From an uncultured Clostridia bacterium (GTDB taxonomy: Bacteria > Bacillota > Clostridia > Oscillospirales > Acutalibacteraceae), in the NCBI GenBank assembly GCA_937884995.1, contig CAKZZL010000027.1:34529-98528 (forward strand): 64,000 bases of DNA, in the 5' to 3' direction. Shown here in pieces: positions 52,857 through 60,929 of this stretch. The notes under the pieces were generated by a model. It made no database searches. It saw only the letters and a program-made list of their open reading frames with translations, and was not told where the DNA came from. Both the position numbers and the translations under genes were made by a program. The number at the start of each line of letters is the position of its first letter. The first letter of the stretch is position 1.

Positions 52857-53912
52857 ATGGCAAAGAAAGAAAAGAAAACCTTAACACCTGAAGAATACAG
52901 CGCAAAATTAGAAAAAAAGAAGGACAGAAGATGCAGATTCAGCAAAGTCTTCTTTAAGGCACTTGCACTGTTCTTAGGATGTGCAATCGTATATAGTACC
53001 TCTGTAATTGCATTTACAAGGACAGGCATTTCAAAAGGCGGAGAAGTTGTAGCAAATAATGCAAATACATCAACTGATACATCCGGCTCATCTTCAGATG
53101 ACATTTTCAATGATGACAATACAGCAGATAATACAGCTGACACATCATCAGATAATACAGCTGACACATCATCAGATAATACAGCTGACAATACAGATAG
53201 CGCTACGGATACAGCTACTCCTGCTGATACGTCTTCAAGTTCTTCATCAAGTTCTTCCGGTTCTTCAAACTCCTCATCTTCGAGCCAGGGCAACAGCAGT
53301 TCTTCAAGCAGTTCAAACAGCACGGAGTCAATTCTTAAAGAATTTAATGATGCAATCAATAAAGTAAAATCAACAGGAAAGATTACACGTGTAAGCGGCG
53401 GAACAAAGAATAACGGCGGCATCGATGAAAGTAGCCAGTTACCTGGTGTTCTTAAGTCAGTAGGAAACAGTGTTATTAATTCTGCACTTTCAAGCAATGG
53501 CGTTAAAGAAGATGGTTCACAAATCGAAGCATCCGCATTCCCGGTAGAAAATCAAAGCTATAGTTCAAAACTTACAACAGACGATATCGTTTCAGCACAA
53601 AAGAGCGGGAATAAGATCAGAATAGTTATTAAGGATGACGAACTCGGACAAGCAGATAATGGACATTGTGCTAAAGCTATGAATGTTATCAAGTCTTCAG
53701 TTATTATGGGAAATATTCCTTCTGTTGCATCATCCTTTGCAAGCGAAGCAAAGACATCTGCTAAGAACGGTACAATAATTGTAACACTTGACAACAGCGG
53801 ACGTGTTGTTGCTGCAGATTACAGTTTCAACTGGGATATTGAAATCATAGGTAACAGCCTTGATGCAATTATCCATCTTGCCAGTGAGGATCATTACACA
53901 ATAGCATATTAA
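52857..53912 (+). CDS. Membrane-anchored protein with Ser-rich linker, unknown function
   Basis: A 351-residue protein, family not recognised. A Lys/Arg-rich cytoplasmic head (1-30) precedes a membrane helix (about 31-53), then a low-complexity linker with NTADTSSD repeats (about 88-112) and a nearly pure Ser tract (125-154), and a C-terminal folded domain of about 195 residues with an IRIVIKDDELG, a GTIIVTLDNSGRVVAADY and a final HLASEDHYTIAY. The layout suggests a domain held away from the membrane through the wall. AAGGAG precedes the ATG. It is divergent from the beta-helix gene and stands alone between terminators. Confidence 0.8.
   Translation: MAKKEKKTLTPEEYSAKLEKKKDRRCRFSKVFFKALALFLGCAIVYSTSVIAFTRTGISKGGEVVANNANTSTDTSGSSSDDIFNDDNTADNTADTSSDNTADTSSDNTADNTDSATDTATPADTSSSSSSSSSGSSNSSSSSQGNSSSSSSSNSTESILKEFNDAINKVKSTGKITRVSGGTKNNGGIDESSQLPGVLKSVGNSVINSALSSNGVKEDGSQIEASAFPVENQSYSSKLTTDDIVSAQKSGNKIRIVIKDDELGQADNGHCAKAMNVIKSSVIMGNIPSVASSFASEAKTSAKNGTIIVTLDNSGRVVAADYSFNWDIEIIGNSLDAIIHLASEDHYTIAY
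53127..53190 (+). repeat. 24-bp tandem repeat in the linker region
   Basis: Two perfect 24-base copies (53127-53150, 53151-53174) and a partial third to 53190, in frame, encoding the NTADTSSD unit. Copy number could vary by slippage without frameshift. Confidence 0.9.
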
Positions 53913-53920
53913 AAAATCAA

Positions 53921-53947
53921 GGGGAGCAAAAATGCTCCCCATATTTT
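53921..53947. terminator. Bidirectional terminator
   Basis: GGGGAGCA (53921-53928) and TGCTCCCC (53933-53940) with a four-A loop; T-rich on the right and A-rich on the left. Confidence 0.85.
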
Positions 53948-53953
53948 TTGTGT

Positions 53954-53977
53954 CTCCGCTTTTGCGGAGTTTTTTTA
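53954..53977 (+). terminator. Second terminator in tandem
   Basis: CTCCGC (53954-53959) pairs with GCGGAG (53964-53969), four-T loop, then eight T overlapping the end of the convergent gene. Confidence 0.75.
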
Positions 53978-55084
53978 TTTCATATACTTTCTTATTTCAT
54001 TTGCAAGTTTATCTGTACAATTATCTGTGTTTTCTACATAATGTTTAATGAAGGAATTGAGTTTATCAAAATCATATTCTTTATCCAGATCTTCAGCAAG
54101 TTTTTGCGGATCCGGCTCTGTGTATCCCGGAACTGTCCTATAGTCAAGGTCAAATCCGCGTATATCGTTATAGTTTTCCATATCATAGTTATAGAAATAA
54201 AGGGAAACGCCTTTTATGCCTGCTTCATAGATAACACATGAATAGTCGCTTATAAACTTATCAGCTATAAAAATCATGTCAAAGGTTGAATATTTTTTAT
54301 CATTAATAACATTGTTGTTTTCAATTTGAACTTTGCTCAGAGGGTGGAGCTTTACAATAAAGTTATATCTTTCAAAATCAATATATCTGACGAGATCATT
54401 CAGTTTGTCATTAAGTGATGATTCATCTTTTCTGAAGGTAGGAGCATATACAATATTCTTTTTATCTTTTAATTGAGGATAATCAGCATATATATCTGCC
54501 TTGATTTTTGTTTCATACGTATCATCTTTTAAAAGGTCTATTCTGGGCAAAGTAAAAATTTTCATTTTTTCAAGCGGAAGATTAAAACCTAACGCCAAAG
54601 TCTTAATTGTATCTTTGCTGGATCCACATGCAAAACTGTAATTGTTATGCATCTTCATAGCACGGGCAAGACGGTCGTCACTGCCTTCTTCCTTTGACAA
54701 AATGTTATATCCGAAAGATTTCATTGAACCTACAGAATGCCATATCTGTATTATTGTAAGTTCCTTCTTGTGCTTTAGGATGCTGACAGCAGGGCAGTAA
54801 GAATCCAGGATGCAGACTTTTGAACTTGCTAGATGATACATTTGCCTGAACATATGAAAACCGTATTTTATTTTGGATGCAAAGCTTGAATCTGCACCGT
54901 CATCCAATGTCTTGCAAAGATAAACCACCTCATATTCTTTAAGTGCTTCACCGAGCAGGCGGAAGTCATTATTGACATTATTGGACTGTCTGCTTATCAT
55001 GACAATTTTATCTTTGCACGGAATAAGCTTGATAAAGAAATATATGATGTTCATCAAAAAAATAAATATCTTAATAACTATCAT
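53975..55084 (-). CDS. CDP-glycerol glycerophosphotransferase family protein
   Basis: A 369-residue TagB/TagF-type transferase with a hydrophobic N-terminal segment (about 3-20) that may hold it at the membrane. IQIWHSVGSMKSFGYN near residue 114, LPRIDLL near residue 177, YAPTFRKDE near residue 210, VKLHPLSK near residue 240 and SDYSCVIYEAG near residue 278 are the family motifs. It overlaps the upstream gene by four bases (ATGA), so both are co-translated. Confidence 0.88.
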   Translation of the reverse strand: MIVIKIFIFLMNIIYFFIKLIPCKDKIVMISRQSNNVNNDFRLLGEALKEYEVVYLCKTLDDGADSSFASKIKYGFHMFRQMYHLASSKVCILDSYCPAVSILKHKKELTIIQIWHSVGSMKSFGYNILSKEEGSDDRLARAMKMHNNYSFACGSSKDTIKTLALGFNLPLEKMKIFTLPRIDLLKDDTYETKIKADIYADYPQLKDKKNIVYAPTFRKDESSLNDKLNDLVRYIDFERYNFIVKLHPLSKVQIENNNVINDKKYSTFDMIFIADKFISDYSCVIYEAGIKGVSLYFYNYDMENYNDIRGFDLDYRTVPGYTEPDPQKLAEDLDKEYDFDKLNSFIKHYVENTDNCTDKLANEIRKYMK

Positions 55085-56640
55085 GATTTATCTCCGAAAA
55101 TTGTCCCGGATATGATTTCCAGGCTGTTCTTCTTTCTTTCGCATATATTTTCAAATCTTTTTGATATATCTATATCTTTAACTTTATCCAAACTGTCCAT
55201 CAAATCATCAAAGCTTGTTACTTCATATTGCTTTTCAGTAAACATATCAAGTGTGTGTGTAGGTCTTAAATATTCATATATGGTCTTGTCGTAGCGATAG
55301 AAAATAAGAGGTCTGTTAAAAAATGAAAATTCATAACAGCATGATGAGTAGTCAGTTATCATTATATCAGAAATATATATAAGGTCATTTATGTCATAGT
55401 CTGACAAATCAACGATATTTGGATAATCATCTATAGCCGGCTTTTCCGTGATAAAAGGATGCATCTTTATTATGAAAATAAAATCATTTGCAACGCAAAA
55501 ATCATTAATTCTTTTGAAGTTCAGTTTTGAATAATCATAATATGAATTATATGAATGCGAACCTCTGAAAGTAGGGGAGAATAGTATTGTCTTTTTTCCC
55601 TGAAGATATGGAAGAGCCTTAAAAAGTGTGTTTACAGTTTCATCAATTTTGCTTTTGTTTGTATAATTTTCAAGCCTTGGCAAGCCGGAAACAGTGAATT
55701 TAGATTTATCAATACCAAATACTTCACTGTATATATCTATGAGACGGGCATCATCTACAAACACATAATCATATTGTCTATGCACTGAAACGAAGGGGTG
55801 CGGGCTGCCCGGTTTTCCGAACCTTGCATAACCTACTGATTTGAAACCCACACCTGCATGCCAGATCTGAATCAGAACCTGACTTTCAGGTATCTTAATT
55901 GCAGATAAAAAAGCTGCATAATTGTCTAAAATAATATATCTTGCTTTTGAGCATGCTAAAAGTTCCCAGAACCTGTATGCTCCTCTGCCTGCATTTATAC
56001 TTTCTAAGTTGTGGTTAAAGGTGATAGTCTTATGCTCTTTTGAAATGTATTCATAGAGATTTTTGAAATTGTTGCTGAGATTATCGGAATTTTCCGATAA
56101 AAATAAAACAAGATTTCTGTTTTTGTTGAAGAAATATAAAAGATGATAAGCCAGATTAAGAAACTTAACGGCTATCATCTTCATAATTCCGGATATCTTT
56201 TTAGCAGGGGATGAGTGAAGCGCGGCCCTGAAACTTTTCTTGTATTTTTTATTCCGCATCATATAGTTTGCATCTATATAAAATTTAAGATCCTCATCCG
56301 TGGCAGGAATCAATAGCAAGGCAAAGTTATCGCTCGCATATTTCATTATTCTGGATTTATCATCCAGATCTTTAATTAATGCGGAATCCACAGTTAAATT
56401 TCGGAAACCTTCCCGGCTTTTTTCTTTTATCAGAATATACCAGCGGCCTTCTTCAATCATTCCTTCGTCTTTTAGATTGGTAAATGGTATGAATATGCGA
56501 CCATCTTTGACATCCAGTGCAATCTGCTTCTTGTCAGAACTTAAAACAGCTTGCTCAATATTCGGCTCATTTATTTGAACTTCAAGGTTTGCTCTTGTCC
56601 ATGACAAGTTGATTACTTCATACAAATCAATCACCCTCAT
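55081..56640 (-). CDS. CDP-glycerol glycerophosphotransferase family protein with N-terminal extension
   Basis: About 519 residues. The C-terminal 350 residues are a TagB/TagF-type transferase (QIWHAGVGFKSVGYARFG, GLPRLENY, SPTFRGSHS, IKMHPF, TDYSSCCYEFSFFNRPLIFY). The first 150 residues form an all-beta-looking domain (residues such as NLKDEGMIEEGRWYILI) found in front of some wall-polymer transferases. The start is uncertain: ATG 56640 has no ribosome site and lies only seven bases after the -10 box; TTG 56625 has GAGGGTGA five bases before it. A longer frame to 56676 would overlap the promoter. Confidence 0.85.
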   Translation of the reverse strand: MRVIDLYEVINLSWTRANLEVQINEPNIEQAVLSSDKKQIALDVKDGRIFIPFTNLKDEGMIEEGRWYILIKEKSREGFRNLTVDSALIKDLDDKSRIMKYASDNFALLLIPATDEDLKFYIDANYMMRNKKYKKSFRAALHSSPAKKISGIMKMIAVKFLNLAYHLLYFFNKNRNLVLFLSENSDNLSNNFKNLYEYISKEHKTITFNHNLESINAGRGAYRFWELLACSKARYIILDNYAAFLSAIKIPESQVLIQIWHAGVGFKSVGYARFGKPGSPHPFVSVHRQYDYVFVDDARLIDIYSEVFGIDKSKFTVSGLPRLENYTNKSKIDETVNTLFKALPYLQGKKTILFSPTFRGSHSYNSYYDYSKLNFKRINDFCVANDFIFIIKMHPFITEKPAIDDYPNIVDLSDYDINDLIYISDIMITDYSSCCYEFSFFNRPLIFYRYDKTIYEYLRPTHTLDMFTEKQYEVTSFDDLMDSLDKVKDIDISKRFENICERKKNSLEIISGTIFGDKS

Positions 56641-56647
56641 TTGCCTT

Positions 56648-56676
56648 ATTATACCAAAAAAATCTGATATAAACAA
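56648..56676 (-). promoter_or_regulatory. Promoter of the paired transferase genes
   Basis: On the minus strand TTGTTT (56671-56676), 17-base spacer, perfect TATAAT (56648-56653). Predicted transcription start is at about 56641, next to the ATG. Confidence 0.65.
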
Positions 56677-56733
56677 CTAGAATTTACTATGGAAAAAATA
56701 AAACTGAATCTCGCCTATATCAAGTCAGAATTA

Positions 56734-56763
56734 TTGACATTAAAGCTCTCTTTGTTTTATAAT
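56734..56763 (+). promoter_or_regulatory. Promoter of the SDR-zinc-ribbon gene
   Basis: TTGACA (56734-56739), 18-base spacer, TATAAT (56758-56763). Confidence 0.75.
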
Positions 56764-56798
56764 CAAAGTGTACATTTTAACAGTGAGGTGGGGTAGTT

Positions 56799-58367
56799 AT
56801 GTCTACTAGAAAAACAGTCATGCTAACCGGTGCTTCCGGCAACATGGGATTTGCCGGATTCAAAGAGTTGCATGCAAAAAAAGACCAGTTTAACATTACA
56901 ATTCTCTTAAGAGACAGCAAGAAAAACCGTGAAAAATTTGCTCCATATATGTACGATCCTACAGTTCGTATTGTATGGGGTGACCTTACAAAGTATGAAA
57001 GTGTACTTGATGCGGTTAACGGAGCTGACTATGTATTGCATGTAGGAGGAATGGTTTCCCCTGCAGCAGACTGGAAACCTTTCAGAACCCAGAAGACAAA
57101 TATAGGAGCAGCAGAGAACATCTGCAAGGCTGTTTTATCTCAGCCTGATCCGGATGCAGTAAAAGTTTGCTATATAGGAACAGTTGCTGAAACCGGTGAC
57201 AGAAACTATCCGATACATTGGGGCAGATGCGGAGACCCGATTAAAGTTTCTATTTATGACCACTATGCAGTATCCAAAGTAAGAGCAGAAGCTGTATTTG
57301 TTGAAAGCGGCATTAAAAACTGGGTCGTTATGCGTCAGTCCGGCATACTTTACCCCAACATCTTAAAAAATATGGACCCGATTATGTTCCATGTACCGAT
57401 TAACGGAGTACTTGAATGGTGTACAGTTGAAGACTCAGGCAGACTCCTCGCAAATCTTTGTGAAGAAGATGCAAAAGGAAATCTCGGACCTGACTTCTGG
57501 AACCATTTCTATAATATAGGCTCGGGTAAAGAATACAGAATTTCAAACTATGAATTCGAAGTTCTTCTTTTAGGAACACTTGGCCTTGCAGGACCCGAAA
57601 AACTCTTTGAACCCAACTGGTTTATAACAAAGAACTTCCATGGTCAGTTTTATGCAGACGGCGATAAGCTTGAGGAATATCTCCACTTCCGTGAGAACCT
57701 TCCGATTAAGGAGTACTTTGAACGTCTGGCAAGTCAGGTTGAGTTCTATTTCAGAATTCCGAGACATCTTCCTAAAGGAGCAGTTGCAGCAGCAGCTAAG
57801 CCTTTCATGAAGAAACTTGCCAATACCAAAGATTTCGGCACACGTGACTGGGTTGCAAAGAACAACAAAGAAAGATTAAGCGCATATTTCGGATCAAAAG
57901 AAGAATGGGAAAAGATTCCTAAAAAATGGGAAGATTTCGAAATTATTAATTTTGATAAAGACAACAGCGCAGCAGAGCAATTTAAACTCGACCATGGTTA
58001 TGATGAAAGCAAACCTGAATCAGAACTCGATATAGAGGATATGAAGCAGGCTGCAAAATTCAGAGGTGGCGAATGCTTATCTGATTCAATGACAAAGGGC
58101 GATCTTGCAACAAAGCTTAAGTGGAAATGCGGACACTGCGGAGCAGAATTTGAAGCAAGCCCAAGCCTTATATTACTTGGAGGACACTGGTGTCCTGAAT
58201 GCTTTGTTCCTCATACATCATGGGATTATGATTCAATCGCAAAAACAAATCCATTCTTTGCCCAGGTTTGGTATCCAAATCATTCAAAGCGTGAACATAA
58301 TAAATATGTCTTCAAGGATTTATTCCATATTAACGGGATTCCGTGGGATGACATTAAGAAAAAATAA
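56799..58367 (+). CDS. Extended SDR with C-terminal zinc ribbon
   Basis: A 522-residue two-part protein. Residues 1-350 are an NAD(P)-dependent epimerase/dehydratase with TGASGNMGFAG (10-20), a GGMVSPAADW segment and the catalytic YAVSK. A charged linker is followed by a zinc ribbon with C444/C447 and C465/C468 and a conserved-looking tail to residue 522 (FFAQVWYPNHSKREHNKYVFK). Sugar-nucleotide epimerases do not normally carry such a domain. It has a strong promoter and its own terminator and converges on another SDR gene. Substrate unknown. Confidence 0.85.
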   Translation: MSTRKTVMLTGASGNMGFAGFKELHAKKDQFNITILLRDSKKNREKFAPYMYDPTVRIVWGDLTKYESVLDAVNGADYVLHVGGMVSPAADWKPFRTQKTNIGAAENICKAVLSQPDPDAVKVCYIGTVAETGDRNYPIHWGRCGDPIKVSIYDHYAVSKVRAEAVFVESGIKNWVVMRQSGILYPNILKNMDPIMFHVPINGVLEWCTVEDSGRLLANLCEEDAKGNLGPDFWNHFYNIGSGKEYRISNYEFEVLLLGTLGLAGPEKLFEPNWFITKNFHGQFYADGDKLEEYLHFRENLPIKEYFERLASQVEFYFRIPRHLPKGAVAAAAKPFMKKLANTKDFGTRDWVAKNNKERLSAYFGSKEEWEKIPKKWEDFEIINFDKDNSAAEQFKLDHGYDESKPESELDIEDMKQAAKFRGGECLSDSMTKGDLATKLKWKCGHCGAEFEASPSLILLGGHWCPECFVPHTSWDYDSIAKTNPFFAQVWYPNHSKREHNKYVFKDLFHINGIPWDDIKKK

Positions 58368-58377
58368 GAAAGAAAAT

Positions 58378-58403
58378 AGGCAGGTCAACCTTCTGACCTG
58401 CCT
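58378..58403. terminator. Bidirectional terminator
   Basis: AGGCAGGTCA (58378-58387) and TGACCTGCCT (58394-58403), six-base loop, between convergent genes. Confidence 0.85.
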
Positions 58404-58417
58404 TTATATATGTCTGC

Positions 58418-59443
58418 TTATTCGCCCTTCATATCGAGAAGCTTAACTTTTCCGTCATATGCAGCCTGAGAAACTTTAATTGAATCTGTTATTGCTGCGT
58501 TGATATCTTCCTCTTCTGCGCTTAATTCAACGGCATACTTTTTATCAATGAAAAGATTGTAATCCATAATATCAGGAAGCTGCATCGGGTCCATACCGGA
58601 ATCAATTCCTCTTTCCTTGTAATCCTTAACAATCTTTTTCATACCGATTTTCATCATCCAGGGAGCAACGGTAAGAACTTTTCTGCCATGCATGCCTCTT
58701 GCATCAAAAACGATAGCAAGGAACTCAGGCCATGTCATGTTATACATACCTATGGGAACTGCCTCAAAGCCTTTCTTTCCTGCTTTGTTTTCTGCAGCAC
58801 CTGCAATAACCTGCCCTACCTGATGACATGTAAGCATTGAAGTGCCGCCCTTCGGATACATGGTGCAAGGCCATTTATCCATAAAAGCAATTTGTTCAAT
58901 GAGAACGGTCCAAACAGGACGACGTCCGGGCTGTGTGCCGAAAATGTATGGAAGTTCAAGAACTATAGTTGAGAAGTTTTCATCAGATGCGTCTTCACAA
59001 ACTTTTTCCTGCTGCATACGTGACTTCATATATGGGTTTCTCTCTTCAAGTTTCATTTCCGGTCTTATCTTGTTAAGATATGAGAAATATGAACCGAGAA
59101 CAACTGCTCTCTTAATTCCCACTTTCTTACAAATGGGGAAGATTCTCTCCAAAGGAGCAATGTTATATTTATAATAATAATCAAGAACCGGAGCAGGAAA
59201 CTCAACTCTTTCATCAACACCTGCGGCAAAGATAAAAACGTCAAAGCCTTTCAGCATTTCTTCGATTTCTTCATCTGTCTTTTTGTTTATGTCGCCGAAG
59301 ATAATTTCCATTTCTTCCGGTATCGGAGCTCCTTCCGGAAGAGGCGGCAATGCAACACTCTTTACTTGATGACCTCTTTCAATAAGTGTTGTTGCAGCTT
59401 CACAGCCGAGAAGACCTGTTCCGCCAATCATAAAAACTTTCAT
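58418..59443 (-). CDS. Extended SDR with altered catalytic Lys
   Basis: A 341-residue NAD-dependent epimerase-like protein. The nucleotide motif GGTGLLG is at residues 7-13 and VVLGSYFSYL near residue 114. Where active members have Tyr-x-x-x-Lys, this one reads Y138-M-K-S-R142, so the catalytic Lys is Arg; K140 lies inside the motif. It may bind NAD without normal catalysis, or use a shifted residue. Second gene of a two-gene minus-strand unit with the SDR upstream (51-base gap). Confidence 0.82.
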   Translation of the reverse strand: MKVFMIGGTGLLGCEAATTLIERGHQVKSVALPPLPEGAPIPEEMEIIFGDINKKTDEEIEEMLKGFDVFIFAAGVDERVEFPAPVLDYYYKYNIAPLERIFPICKKVGIKRAVVLGSYFSYLNKIRPEMKLEERNPYMKSRMQQEKVCEDASDENFSTIVLELPYIFGTQPGRRPVWTVLIEQIAFMDKWPCTMYPKGGTSMLTCHQVGQVIAGAAENKAGKKGFEAVPIGMYNMTWPEFLAIVFDARGMHGRKVLTVAPWMMKIGMKKIVKDYKERGIDSGMDPMQLPDIMDYNLFIDKKYAVELSAEEEDINAAITDSIKVSQAAYDGKVKLLDMKGE

Positions 59444-59494
59444 CTTGTAATCCTCCGTTAGATAATATATATGATAAATGTGGAAATGCCGGAA

Positions 59495-60328
59495 TCAATC
59501 CTTGAATACAGGATCAAAAAGAGGCAGTTTTGACATTTTCATTACTGTTGAGAAAAGACGGCCGCCTGTTACAGGCATAAGTCTTCCGAAATAGTTCATA
59601 AAGGCTGCATCAAATCCGTGAACACCGAGTGGTCTGCGAAGACGTATATCGGTCATTATCATTCTGACCATACGCTCACATGATGTGCTTACCATATTGA
59701 GCATCTTTTGACCTTTATCATCGCTGGCATCCTGATCTCTGAAAATATCAGTCTTTGTAAAGCCGGGACAGATAATTCCAACATAGCATTTGCCGCGAAG
59801 TTCTTCTCTTAAAGCCTCTGTAAGGGACTTAAGCGCAGCTTTTGATGCTGAGTAAACCGAAGTGCCTGCAAGTGTCATGAGAGCTGCCGAAGAGTCTACG
59901 TTTATAATCGCAGGTGACGAAGATTCCAAAAGCAAAGGCAAAAGCGCATGTATAGAATATACGGCAGAATAGAAGTTGATGTTCATAGCCTTTTCAATAT
60001 ATTCTATGGAATAGTTCTGGAACTTATCAAACTTTGGCAGAATACCTGCATTGTTCACAAGCACATCAGGCTGTATTTTGTTCTCTTTTAGGTAATCTAC
60101 AAAATTAATCCAGTTTTCTTCAACTGATACATCAAATAACTGATAAGAAAACTTATCCGAGAAGGGGCCGAGTTCCTCGACTACCTTCTTCATTTTTTCC
60201 TCACTTCTGGCAATACCTATAACTGTACAGTCGTGATTCTTTATAAGGGTTTCGGCAATACCTTTGCCCATGCCTCCGGAAGCACCTGTTACAATTACGG
60301 TTTTACCGTTAATCCATTTAGTATCCAT
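59495..60328 (-). CDS. Classical SDR oxidoreductase
   Basis: A 277-residue short-chain dehydrogenase. TGASGGMGKG at residues 14-23, NNAG near residue 92, the catalytic Ser in NVDSSAAL and YSASK near residue 159 are all intact. The N-terminal GIARSEEK suggests NADP preference, which is an inference. The substrate is unknown; neighbouring SDR genes hint at a shared pathway of redox steps on one compound. It has a good promoter. Confidence 0.87.
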   Translation of the reverse strand: MDTKWINGKTVIVTGASGGMGKGIAETLIKNHDCTVIGIARSEEKMKKVVEELGPFSDKFSYQLFDVSVEENWINFVDYLKENKIQPDVLVNNAGILPKFDKFQNYSIEYIEKAMNINFYSAVYSIHALLPLLLESSSPAIINVDSSAALMTLAGTSVYSASKAALKSLTEALREELRGKCYVGIICPGFTKTDIFRDQDASDDKGQKMLNMVSTSCERMVRMIMTDIRLRRPLGVHGFDAAFMNYFGRLMPVTGGRLFSTVMKMSKLPLFDPVFKD

Positions 60329-60701
60329 AGTACACCTCGCTCTAAAAACTACATATACAATTATATATCAAAAGCTACTGTATTTCAATATAAAGTTAAC
60401 ACGGAGTCAATAAGGCGGACAGAATGAATATTTCTTAATTTATAAAAAAATTTTTATCAAATTTTAAGGACTTGACAAGATTTTCAGTGTGAAAACACAA
60501 GTCCTTGTGGAAAAGGAAAAGAGACTTCCACAATATCTTCCAAAGGGGGAAAAAACAAATTCTTTTCGCAAAAAAATTTTTTGTATAAGTAAACAAAATT
60601 TGCGACAAATCTTTGTATAGTTATTTTTATTCTACGACTTTATTTTTGTTTTTTTTTGTGCTAATATTTATTCCACAATCAATCAGGAAAGGAAGGTAGG
60701 C
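60329..60701. other. AT-rich intergenic region with stacked inverted repeats
   Basis: No gene is seen in these 373 bases. The left end holds the SDR promoter. From 60440 it is strongly AT-rich with inverted repeats: AAGGACTTG 60466-60474 with 60498-60506, TTGTGGAA 60505-60512 with 60526-60533, and TCGCAAA near 60566 with TTTGCGA near 60599. Three TTCCACA cores (two direct, one inverted) resemble degenerate DnaA boxes. It could be an untranslated leader or small RNA, or operator sites for the downstream XRE regulator. Confidence 0.35.
60360..60388 (-). promoter_or_regulatory. Promoter of the two-gene SDR unit
   Basis: On the minus strand TTGAAA (60383-60388), 17-base spacer, TATAAT (60360-60365). 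Confidence 0.7.
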
Positions 60702-60926
60702 ATGGAGTTCAACGAGAAACTCAGAGAACTGAGAAACGCAAAAATACCGATTATAACTCAAAAAGATCTTGCAAATGCTCTCGGAATAACTCAGCGAAAA
60801 GTTTCTTTCATGGAAACAGGAACTACTGAACCTTCCCTCAGTGATTTGATGGCCCTGTGTAAATATTTCAATGTATCAGCTGATTATTTACTAGGCCTTC
60901 CCAAAAATATGAATTACCCGGAGTAA
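60702..60926 (+). CDS. Small XRE-family HTH regulator
   Basis: A 74-residue protein that is little more than one Cro/CI-type helix-turn-helix: LRELRNAKIPIITQKDLANALGIT, then QRKVSFMETGTTEPSLSDL and YFNVSADYLLGLP. It is a complete domain of usual length for stand-alone XRE repressors. The preceding 260 bases contain inverted repeats that could be its operators. AGGAAGG precedes the ATG. nth starts three bases after its stop, so the two are likely one transcript. Confidence 0.9.
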   Translation: MEFNEKLRELRNAKIPIITQKDLANALGITQRKVSFMETGTTEPSLSDLMALCKYFNVSADYLLGLPKNMNYPE

Positions 60927-60929
60927 TCT

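Noticed and set aside
52820..53497. Long minus-strand open frame of about 225 codons
   Set aside because: It is the antisense of the Ser-rich gene; its Leu/Glu/Asp-rich composition comes from reading Ser and Asp repeats backwards, and it has no ribosome site.
60440..60701. Chromosomal or plasmid replication origin
   Set aside because: DnaA-box-like sites are weak and there is no dnaA, dnaN or rep gene nearby.
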